Shown here: positions 52,838 to 62,726 of the stretch, in pieces
Layout of the letters: the number at the start of each line of letters is the position of its first letter
How positions within the stretch are numbered: position 1 is the first letter of the stretch
Source of the DNA: Pseudo-nitzschia pungens
Lineage: Eukaryota; Bacillariophyta; Bacillariophyceae; Bacillariales; Bacillariaceae
Reading direction: 5' to 3'
DNA: 64,000 nucleotides
Assembly (NCBI GenBank): GCA_037355855.1
Contig: CM074763.1
Span: forward strand, 4,712,001-4,776,000
The notes under the pieces: model-generated
The model's input: only the letters and a program-made list of their open reading frames with translations
The model's database searches: none
What the model was told of the DNA's origin: nothing
Made by a program: the position numbers and the translations under genes

Positions 52838-53967
52838 TACCACACGTGCGCTACAGCGCTACAGCGATAAAGGGGATACAGCGCTACAGCGTTACAGCGC
52901 TACAGCGTTACAGCGCTACAGGGATACAGGGATACAGCGCTACAGCGTTACAACACTTAACCCTAATGGTGGTTCAATAACGAATTTCGACCCCGGCTCT
53001 TAATTTTTCGACCCAAATATTCGAGTTTGCAGCGAAAAATTAATTTTTGGAGCCAAAAAATAATAATTCGAGCTTAAGAAAGACCCTTTCGCTCCAAATA
53101 ATAAAAATATTGGAGCTAAAAACATCTAAAAAAAAAGAGGGGGGTGGTCGAAATGGGTCAAAATGGTCGAAAATCAGTTATTAGACGTAGCTGTAGTCTT
53201 GGAAACAAGGGTGCAATAAGTAGGAGGTACTTAGGGATCGGTTGGTCTTGGCTTGAAAACAGGTGTAGTAGGGGGAGCCTTAAGCGAAAACACTTAGGGA
53301 CTGGGGGGCTTGGCTAGGGAACAGGGTAGCTCTTAAGTGATTGACACTAGTAAGAGCAGGGGGCAATTGGCTTGAAAATAAAGGGGAACTGGAAGATATG
53401 CTTGCGCGAACTTGCAGATACTTAGGGATCAGCGAGTAGGAACCTTCTAGAAGGGGGGTGTATATGTGTTCGATCTTGAAGAATGTAGAACGTTAAGTAG
53501 GTTCGACCTTGAAGAATGTAGAACGTTAAGTGGATATCACTTAAGGGGCTTGGAAGACTGTATAGCGTTAAATAAAAATATGGCTTGAAAACAGATCAAA
53601 AAAAACAAACCGAGCTCGGAGACAAGGAGGAACTGAAGCAGAGCTGCTGTAGAATTAGTACTGCAATTGCTGTAGAAAATTATGTGTTGTTTTGCTTGTT
53701 GCTGTTGTTGCCGATCGACCGACCGACAGGAAACAAGCAACCACAGCAACCAAAGGGAGCAAGGAGCAGCCCAACAAACAGCAGAATCAGATAGGGGAGG
53801 TCTCTGTTAATAGGTGTAGTGCTTGGTTTTGTTGTAGGAGCTTTAGAAGTGAGTGAAATATCAAAGGGGAAAGTTGTGTAGAAATCTACGTGTTTTAAGT
53901 ACTGGAACATCGGAACGTCGGACAAAATGCGCGATGCGAAAATTGTAAGCGTCTGACTTGATTGAAT

Positions 53968-54604
53968 GTACTACATGCATCAGCATTGTGGTCAAGGGTA
54001 CTATTTTTGTTGACAAAATGATGATAGTATGCTGGTGGTGGTGGTGTGACCCTCACCACAAGAATCATCATTCTTATTACTATTGGTAGTAGTACTAGTA
54101 CTAGTAGTACTACTAATACTACTAGTAGTACTACTTCACCACCCTTCTTGTGTCTTGCTACTACTTGAACTTCAGAGTTTGGGCAGTCAACATCACCATG
54201 CTGGCATGTTGTTATTAGTACCAAGAGAAGCACTTAGTACTAGTAGTTCCGATCCCAGCACTGTGATGACTGCTGAGAACTAAGTATAGTATGATTCCTT
54301 TTTGTGATGGAAAACTCTGAATAGTAGAAGTTCTGGCATTATTCCAACCACCAATGATGTAATGAATGATCTCTATTTTGGGAAATCCAGTGCGGTCAAT
54401 TACAAGAATGCTTTCTCTTCGGGTGTTTGTCATAAGAATATTGCAAGTAGGGTAACAGTTGTCCGAAACAGAATGACCATCATTCTTCATGCAGCATCAT
54501 ACTTGAAACCAGAGAGATATGGATATGGATATACTAGTACTACTACTAGTATATAAGGCGGAGAGGATCAAAAATAAGGTCTGTGCTCATAGTATTTAAT
54601 CATG
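53968..54604. other. Host spacer between LINE and TIR element 2
   Basis: Contains TACTAGTACTAGTAGTACTA runs (54090-54135 and 54529-54550). No gene supported. Confidence 0.5.
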
Positions 54605-55109
54605 CATCGTCCGAAAACTGTTTCGCGACCCCTCCCAAGAATTTATTTAGGGGGGTCGCGATTTATTCCTGGCTCATTTTGACGTAGCTCCATTCGTAGC
54701 CCTCTCGCGATTCGCAACCCCAATCGCGACCCAGTAACTACCTCAATTACGAGAAAATACGAGAAAAAAAAATAAAATTCAAACTCGACCCAATTTTTTT
54801 TTCAATCTGACTCATTATTACCGACCCTACCATCATTATATATTATGAGACTGTTGCAGAAATTCACTCCCAAAAATTGATTTCTCATCCCGACACAAAG
54901 TATTTCCCATCACACCCCTCAAGAAATTCATCACAAAAATCACAATTATTACCCGAAGCCCAGGAATCGCGACCCCCATGAAAAAAAAATTTGAAACACT
55001 ATGATGCAAAATATAAGTCTTTCTTTTGATAAATATTGATATTACTCTAATAATTGTTTATTCTCTGTTCAATTTTCTCACACACGCACACACAAATTTT
55101 GGTTTGTTA

Positions 55110-55425
55110 AAAGAAGTCGTCGTCCTTGAAATCGTCGTCGCTCTTCGTTTCGATCGTCCTTGTCTTCGTCGTCCTTGAAGTCGTCGTTGCTTCTCGCTTC
55201 GATCGTCTTCGTCCTCCCTGAAGTCGTCGTTGCTCTTCGCTCCAAATTGCCTTCCTCTGCGTCGTCCTCCCTGAAATCGTCGTCCTCTCTGAAATTGTTG
55301 TTGCTCTTTGCTTCGATTGGCTTCGTCGTCCTCTCTGAAATCGTCGTTGCTCTTCGCTTCGATCGTCTTCGTCGTCCTTGAAATCGTTGTTGCTCTTTGC
55401 TCCGATCGTCTTCGTCCTCATGCAC
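55110..55425. repeat. TCGTCGTTGCTCTTCGCTTC arrays
   Basis: Tandem units around GAAATCGTCGTTGCTCTTCG and CGATCGTCTTCGTC. The inverted type (GCAACGACG...GAAACGAAGAG) recurs at 58455-58560. Confidence 0.8.
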
Positions 55426-55499
55426 ACCACACAAATTTTGGTTCAAACGATTTTTAAATAATGGTCATCGTGATAATTTCATCCATACCGGTATCTGTA

Positions 55500-55980
55500 C
55501 TGCCAGTAAAGGTCTCCTCACATCGCATCATATTTCATCAGTTGCAATCGCATCATTTTGTCAGTTGCGATCCCATCATATTTGTCTTGCGATCGCAATA
55601 TGTGTCAGTTGCCCCGTTGCATCATGTTTCGCATCATTTTTCAGTTGCCCCGTCAAATTAAAGTTGATTCTTCCCTATCAGTAGCAAGCAGGCAACTCAA
55701 TGCAGAATTAGAACAATTGAAATCCATTATCAATACCCCAGATCTTGATGTGCTTCACTCACCGTTGCATTATATTTCATTTGCCGTTGCATCCTATTTC
55801 ATCAGCAGTTGCGGTCGCCTCCCTATCAGGAGCAAGCAGGCAAGTCAATGATGCACAGTTAGACGAATCAAAATCCATTATTAATACCTCCTCCAACCTT
55901 GATGTGGTTCACTTACCATTTCCATCTCATTATATTTCAGTTGCCGTCTTTCTTGTTCCGTTCCGACCCAAAATTATGTG
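55500..55980 (+). repeat. CATCATATTTCATCAGTTGC repeats with AGCAAGCAGGCAA block, diverged copy
   Basis: Corresponds to 47340-48135 in TIR element 1: same pyrimidine words, then two blocks with AGCAAGCAGGCAA followed by CTTGATGTG and TTCACT(C/T)ACC. Confidence 0.75.
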
Positions 55981-56299
55981 AAGTAAGATTTACGACACAT
56001 GCATTTTCTGTCATGCATGTGTTTGCCGAGAATTGATTTCTTCTACATGATAGCAGTAGAGTTACTACTAGTAGTAGTATGTACCGTACTGAAGTAATAG
56101 TAGAAACCAGTAGAAAGCTGATGATGGTGATATCGCGCGCCACCTAAACCACAGAGAGCCAGCCCCGCTGCGCCATAATTTTGGACTACCTCTTATGTAC
56201 TACTACCTACGCACTGCAGTAGTATGTAGCAGCAGTGTATAACTGTACTACTACTACAAGCAGCAAGAATAGTACTACCTCAGTGAATATACCATCAAA

Positions 56300-57500
56300 T
56301 CAAATATCTGAATGAATCTGGCCATTCTTTGTGTGATTCCAGTGTGAATATTTCTCATCCTATGCATGGGCAAGACTATTCAAAAAGAAGTATTCAAAAA
56401 TCACCAATAATTTGGATGTCACCACTGAATAATTAGTAGTTGGCCCAGTACTGCGGAATTTACTAGAAAATACTGTAAAATCACATATCTGAATGAATCT
56501 GGCCAATAGTTGTGTGATTCCAGTGTGAATATTTCTCATCCTATCCATGGGCAAGAGTATGCAAAAAGAAGTATTCAAAAATCGCCAATGGTATGGGTGT
56601 CACCACTGAATAATTAATATTTGGTCAACTACTGCGGAATTCACTAGAAAAAAGTAGCAAATCACATATCGGAATGAATGCGGCCAATAGTTGTGTGATT
56701 CCAGTGTGAATATTCCTCATACTGTGCATGGGCAAGAGTATGCAAAAAGAAGTATTCAAAAATCACCAATAATTTGGGTGTCACCACTGAATAATTAATA
56801 TTTGTTCCACTACTGCGGAATTTACTAGAAAAAAGTACCAAATCACATATCTGAATGAATGCGGCCAATAGTTGTGTGATTCCAGTGTGAATATTTCTCA
56901 TCCTGTGCATGGGCAAGACTATTCAAAAAGAAGTATTCAAAAATCACCTATAATTTGGGTGTCACCACTGAATAATTAATATTTGGCCCACTACTGCGGA
57001 ATTTGCTAGAAAAAAGTACCAAATCACATATCAGAATGAATCTGGCCAATATTTGTGTGATTCCAGTGTGAATATTTCTCATCCTGTGCATGGGCAAGAG
57101 TATTCAAAAAGAAGTATTCAAAAATCACCAATAATTTGGGTGTCACCACAGAATAATTAATATTTGGCCAACTACTGGAGAATTTACTAGAAAAAAGTAC
57201 CAAATCACATATCAGAATGAATCTGGCCAATATTTGTGTGATTCCAGTGTGAATAATCCTCATCCTATGCATGGGCAAGAGTATTCAAAAAGAAGTATTC
57301 AAAAATCACCAATAATTTGGATGTCACCACTGAATAATTAATATTTGGTTCAGTATCGCAGCATTTAGTAGAAACTGCTGTAAAATCAAATATGTGAATG
57401 AATCTAGTCAATATTTTGTGATTCCAGTGTGAATATTTCTCATCCTATGCATGGGCAAGAGTATGCAAAAAGAAGTATTCAAAAATCACCAATGGTATGG
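56300..57500 (+). repeat. ~181-bp satellite, block 2 (about 7 copies)
   Basis: GAATGAAT near 56311, 56492, 56673, 56855, 57036, 57217 and 57397 (spacing ~181 bp); same unit as 48440-49910. Confidence 0.92.
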
Positions 57501-57589
57501 ATGTCACCATTGAATAACTGAATAGATCACCTGATGACATGTGCTTCGCAGCAAAAATATTGCTATTGCATCGCGAAAAAGGCAATGCT

Positions 57590-57660
57590 ACAACAAGATT
57601 CGAACCAACAACCTTGCATCAGTTGCATCCAACAGTGCCACTATTACTGTCTACTGCTGC
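57590..57660 (-). other. tRNA-like Pol III box pair, copy 2
   Basis: On the minus strand GGTTCGAATCT (57597-57607) fits the B-box apart from its last base, and CAGTAATAGTGGCA resembles an A-box. It sits at the same place relative to the 181-bp satellite as copy 1. Confidence 0.4.
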
Positions 57661-58324
57661 TGGAAGGGTGTTCTCTCTAACTTTAAATCGTACTACCATC
57701 TCGGGGAAGGCTCATCCTGTATAATATGTACCAACAGTAAGGTAAGGTTTACCGTATCTCCACCTCCACCACTTCGCGCCAAAAGATTTGTACCAGTACC
57801 GTACGTACAGTGTACACAGTACTGGAAACCTACACATCCCCTGCATACAAGCCTCTACAAACCACTAGTTTTTTTTTTGTACTGATCAGCGTGTACAGTT
57901 CCTACTGCAAGTTACGTACACTGATGTCATTTTTTCACGCAGTCTGTACACCCGGTACCGTAGACTACTGTAAAGTACGTAACTATCGCGGTGTTTATTT
58001 TCCGCCCCACATCTCCCTCGTACAGGATGTGTCATAATTTTCGATTTCGTTTCCGTGTTGGAATTTTCTGGCCGGACCAGTTTAAAGTGGGAACAAGGCG
58101 CCTGGTACCATCTTGGAGAGACAAATGGCAAAGAAAGTATAGAACTGATCACTCTTGAAATCCTTGCTGTTATCTTTTGCTATCAAGATAGGGTGGGCTG
58201 CAGACCTTGGGTCATCTGGCTTAACCAGACATCTACGAGTCCAACGCGCGAACGAACCTGCAGAGGACGACAAAGACGATTGGAACAACGAAGACCGAAG
58301 ACACTAAAAGGTACGACGAAGGTA

Positions 58325-58610
58325 CGATCGTAGAAGAGGGGGACGACGGCGACGACCGGGACGACGACGACGACCAGGACGACGACGACGACGATGACGA
58401 CTAACCGCCCGTTGTTTATTTTGTACAACCGTACAACCACACACAGATCGTAGCAAAGAGCAACGACGAAGACGATCGAAGCAAAGAGCAACGACGACTT
58501 CAAGGACGACAAACACGATCGAAACGAAGAGCAACGACGATTTCAAGGACGACGACGACGACGAACGACAAACGACCGATACAATTGTTGAAGAGGGGAA
58601 TGACCGATAC
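58325..58610 (+). repeat. GACGACGACGACC and GAGCAACGACGA arrays
   Basis: Purine-rich tandem DNA at the position matching 50590-51005 in TIR element 1. Confidence 0.75.
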
Positions 58611-58649
58611 GATCGAAAGACGGCGATAGTTCTTTAAAAATATTCTCGT

Positions 58650-61612
58650 GTATTATCCCCCCTGTATTATCGACGCGTTGCTGCTTGCTGTCCCCCCATG
58701 TATTATCAACGCGTTTTGTATTATCGAGACGCGTTGCTGCTGCTTGCTGTCCCCCCCTGTATTATCGACGCAAGACTGCTGTTTGCTGTCCACCCCTGTA
58801 TTATCGACGCGTTGCTGCTTGCTGCTGCTTGCTGTCCCCCCCTGTATTATCGACGCGTTTGTATTATCGAGACGCGTTGCTGCTGCTTGCTGTCCCCCCC
58901 CTGTATGATCGACGCGTTGCTGCTTGCTGCTGCTTGCTGTCCCCCCTGTATTATCGACGCGTTGCTGCTTGCTGTCCCCCCTGTATTGTCGACGCGTTCG
59001 TTGCTGCTTGCTGTCCCCCCTGTATTTTCGACGCGTTTCTGCTTGCTGTCCCCCCTGTATTATCGACGCGTTCGTTGCTGCTTGCTGTCCCCCCTGTATT
59101 ATGGACGTGTTGCTGCTTGCTGTCCCCCCTGTATTATCGACGCGTTGCTGCTGCTTGCTGTCCCCCCCTGTATTATCGACGCGTTGCTGCTTGCTGTCCC
59201 CCTTGTATTATCGACGCGTTCGTTGCTGCTTGCTGTCCCCCCTGTAATGTCGACGCGTTTGTTGCTGCTTGCTGTCCCCCCCTGTATTATCGACGCGTTT
59301 GTATTATCGACGCGTTGCTGTTTGTATTATCGACGCGTTGCTGCTGCTTGCTGTCCCCCCCCTTGTATTATCGACGCGTTGCTGCTGCTTGCTGTCCCCC
59401 CCTGGATTATCGACGCGTTTGTATTATCGACGCGTTGCTGTTTGTATTATCGACGCGTTGCTGCTGCTTGCTGTCCCCCCCCTTGTATTATCGACGCGTT
59501 GCTGCTGCTTGCTGTCCCCCCCTGGATTATCGACGCGTTTGTATTATCGACGCGTTGCTGTTTGTATTATCGACGCGTTGCTGCTGCTTGCTGTCCCCCC
59601 CCTTGTATTATCGACGCGTTGCTGCTGCTTGCTGTCCCCCCCCTGTATTATTGACGCGTTGCTGCTGCTTGCTGTCCCCCCCTGTATTATCGACGCGTTT
59701 GTATTATCGACGCATTGCTGCTTGCTGCTTGCTGTCCCCCCCCTTGTATTATCGACGCGTTTCTGCTGCTTGCTGTCCCCCCTGTATTATCGATGTGTTG
59801 CTGCTTGCTGCTTGCTGTCCCCCCCTGTATTATCGACGCGTTGCTGCTGCTTGCTGTCCCCCCTGTATTATCGACGCGTTGCTGCTTGCTGCTTGCTGTC
59901 CCCCCCCTTGTATTATCGACGCGTTGCTGCTGCTTGCTGTCCCCCCTGTATTATCGACGCGTTGCTGATGTTTGCTGCTTGCTGTCCCCCCTGTATTATC
60001 GACGCGTTGCTGCTGCTTGCTGTCCCCCCCTGTACCGTATTATCGACGCGTTGCTGCTTGCTGTCCCCCTTGTATTATCGACGCGTTCGTTGCTGCTTGC
60101 TGTCCCCCCTGTAATGTCGACGCGTTTGTTGCTGCTTGCTGTCCCCCCCTGTATTATCGACGCGTTTGTATTATCGACGCGTTGCTGTTTGTATCATCGA
60201 CGCGTTGCTGCTGCTTGCTGTCCCCCCCTGGATTATCGACGCGTTTGTATTATCGACGCGTTGCTGTTTGTATTATCGACGCGTTGCTGCTGCTTGCTGT
60301 CCCCCCCCTTGTATTATCGACGCGTTGCTGCTGCTTGCTGTCCCCCCCTGGATTATCGACGCGTTTGTATTATCGACGCGTTGCTGTTTGTATTATCGAC
60401 GCGTTGCTGCTGCTTGCTGTCCCCCCCCTTGTATTATCGACGCGTTGCTGCTGCTTGCTGTCCCCCCCCTGTATTATTGACGCGTTGCTGCTGCTTGCTG
60501 TCCCCCCCTGTATTATCGACGCGTTTGTATTATCGACGCATTGCTGCTTGCTGCTTGCTGTCCCCCCCCTTGTATTATCGACGCGTTTCTGCTGCTTGCT
60601 GTCCCCCCTGTATTATCGATGTGTTGCTGCTTGCTGCTTGCTGTCCCCCCCTGTATTATCGACGCGTTGCTGCTGCTTGCTGTCCCCCCTGTATTATCGA
60701 CGCGTTGCTGCTTGCTGCTTGCTGTCCCCCCTGTATTATCGACGCGTTGCTGCTGCTTGCTGTCCCCCCCTGTATTATCGACGCGTTGCTGCTTGCTGTC
60801 CCCCTTGTATTATCGACGCGTTCGTTGCTGCTTGCTGTCCCCCCTGTAATGTCGACGCGTTTGTTGCTGCTTGCTGTCCCCCCCTGTATTATCGACGCGT
60901 TTGTATTATCGACGCGTTGCTGTTTGTATCATCGACGCGTTGCTGCTGCTTGCTGTCCCCCCCTTGTATTATCGACGCGTTGCTGCTGCTTGCTGTCCCC
61001 CCCTGGATTATCGACGCGTTTGTATTATCGACGCGTTGCTGTTTGTATTATCGACGCGTTGCTGCTGCTTGCTGTCCCCCCCCTTGTATTATCGACGCGT
61101 TGCTGCTGCTTGCTGTCCCCCCCTGGATTATCGACGCGTTTGTATTATCGACGCGTTGCTGTTTGTATTATCGACGCGTTGCTGCTGCTTGCTGTCCCCC
61201 CCCTTGTATTATCGACGCGTTGCTGCTGCTTGCTGTCCCCCCCCTGTATTATTGACGCGTTGCTGCTGCTTGCTGTCCCCCCCTGTATTATCGACGCGTT
61301 TGTATTATCGACGCATTGCTGCTTGCTGCTTGCTGTCCCCCCCTTTATAATCGACGCGTTTCTGCTGCTTGCTGTCCCCCCTGTATTATCGATGTGTTGC
61401 TGCTTGCTGCTTGCTGTCCCCCCCTGTATTATCGACGCGTTGCTGCTGCTTGCTGTCCCCCCTGTATTATCAACGCGTTGCTGCTTGCTGCTTGCTGTCC
61501 CCCCTGTATTATCGACGCGTTGCTGCTGCTTGCTGTCCCCCCCCTGTATTATCGACGCGTTGCTGCTGCTTGCTGTCCCCCCTGTATTATCGACGTGTTG
61601 CTGCTTGCTGCC
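58650..61612 (+). repeat. TATTATCGACGCGTTGCTG satellite, main array (~3 kb)
   Basis: The unit is about 35 bp (TGTATTATCGACGCGTTGCT + GCTTGCTGTCCCCCC), with variants lacking the C-run or with an extra GCTTGCT. A higher-order order is visible: the rare variant CTGTAATGTCGACGCG occurs at about 59241, 60108 and 60842, so segments of roughly 0.73-0.87 kb have been duplicated. Frames stay open across it only because unit lengths are often multiples of three. Confidence 0.95.
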
Positions 61613-61930
61613 TAGTGTCATTGTCAGTCCATACTGTGATGGTGTGTGTCGGACCAAAGGGAGGGTGACTTCGGCTTTCGCAGAAGAAATAAAATCCATA
61701 AGATCGTTCTTAACATAATAAGTTCGGCAATCACTGTTGGAATAGAGATGCCTGGAGAGGCCTTGAGATACATATCGGTAGGTGTGAAAGTGGCTCGATT
61801 CTTGTTTGTATCCCTTGAAGGATTTTGATTTTCTTCTTCTTCCGGAGGCAATGCAGTTGCGACATTGGAATGTCTTGGGTATTCTGGGCTCATTGGCAAA
61901 GTGCCTTGGGTCGGAGGAAGCTTTCGGCAT
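61613..61930 (-). pseudogene. 5' part of a C2HC zinc-finger protein, cut off by satellite
   Basis: ATG at 61930 starts MPKASSDPRHFANEPRIPKT followed by FQCRNC, a basic loop (GRRRKSKSFKG), HFHTYRYVSQGLSRHLYSNS and DCRTYY, a C-x2-C...H...C pattern common at the N-terminus of stramenopile transposon proteins. About 105 residues in, the frame enters the satellite and becomes SSNASIIQGG repeats. It starts about 390 bp inside the right TIR, the place expected for a transposase gene. Family not determined. Confidence 0.45.
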
Positions 61931-62344
61931 GGTGGTGTGTGTTTTTGTGATGCGATTCTTAGCTGGGGTACCGGTATGTGATGTGACACCACTGAAAAAA
62001 AAAGTTCACAAAGGTGCACGACGTAACACTTTGGTGTGATTGAAGTAAATTGGATTAAAAATTATTTGTTGTGTTGAGTCAAGTGTGTCAAATGTGTAAA
62101 ATGGAATGAAAGTGTGAAGAGGGACTGAATGTCAGGGTCTAGAACAGAACATTTCCGTCGACCCGTTGGGGGAGTTGAGAAAAGGGAGAAATGTGGTTGA
62201 GAATAATGGAAAAAAGTTGAGAATAATAAAAAAGAGGTTGTGAAATAAAAAATTGGGGTTGAATTTTTTTTAGACAAGTCGCGATTGGGTCGCGATCGGG
62301 TCGCAATTGGTCGCGATGGGTCGCGAAACAGTTTTCGGACGATG

Positions 62345-62726
62345 TTCAAAACGCTACCGGTGTGTCACCAAACGGGAGGAAGCAGTAGTAGTAGTTCAGG
62401 GTAAGAGTTTAGTTGTTAAAGTCATGGTGACACCGTAGACCACAGTACATTTTCTACATGTGCGTCAGCCAATGACTTTAACACTGAAGACTTAAAAACA
62501 AACCTTCTGTCACACTGTCCGTCTGCCAACCGTAATTTCGATCCATAGAGGCACGAAATCTCCGAGACAAAATTTCGATCACTTTTTTTTGCTCTGATAA
62601 CATGTATTTGCAACAATAATAAAGGCACCCTCTCTAACAAATAAACCACTTTAAACTTTAAACCACTAACAACATAAACTACAAGCACTCGCGCTACTCC
62701 TCACAAGGATACTTCTCTCTCATGCC
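62345..62726. other. Spacer between TIR element 2 and the transposase remnant
   Basis: AT-rich and partly GTAGTAGTAG; may be the 3' part of the transposon carrying the remnant. No gene seen. Confidence 0.45.

Larger units (their letters stand above)
46788..53189. mobile_element. TIR element 1: 6.4 kb, satellite-filled, nested in the LINE leader
   Basis: The left end TACGTCTGATAACTGATTTT (46788-46807) is inverted at the right end (53170-53189) with one mismatch. A 7-bp direct repeat, GCTGTAG, flanks it (46781-46787 and 53190-53196). Joining the flanks restores a continuous leader monomer. The interior is tandem repeats and short unique blocks listed separately. No transposase frame was found, so it is non-autonomous or relies on a protein elsewhere. 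Confidence 0.72.
36230..53967 (-). mobile_element. LINE (non-LTR retrotransposon) with flanking 21-bp direct repeat, interrupted by a nested element
   Basis: The element runs on the minus strand from 53946 (5' end) to about 36251 (3' end, (ATT)n tail at 36251-36263). A perfect 21-bp direct repeat beginning AAGCGTCTGACTTGATTG lies at 36230-36250 and again at 53947-53967, as expected for a target-site duplication made by target-primed reverse transcription. Between them are ORF2, ORF1, a repetitive 5' leader (45361-46787 and 53190-53946) and a nested TIR element (46788-53189). Without the nested insert the LINE is about 11.3 kb. Confidence 0.72.
54605..62344. mobile_element. TIR element 2: 7.7 kb, satellite-filled, perfect 27-bp TIRs
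   Basis: 54605-54631 (CATCGTCCGAAAACTGTTTC...) is the exact reverse complement of 62318-62344. TCGCGACCC/GGGTCGCG is repeated in the subterminal DNA at both ends (54624-54730 and 62277-62325). No target-site duplication was seen. The interior repeats the modules of TIR element 1 in the same order. Near the right end a minus-strand zinc-finger frame is cut off by satellite. Confidence 0.78.

Noticed and set aside
58685..61718. Several overlapping plus-strand frames of 280-667 codons rich in CCLLSPP and YYRRVAA
   Set aside because: They are translations of the ~35-bp satellite. Three frames are open at once, composition is purely repetitive, and none has start context or a domain.
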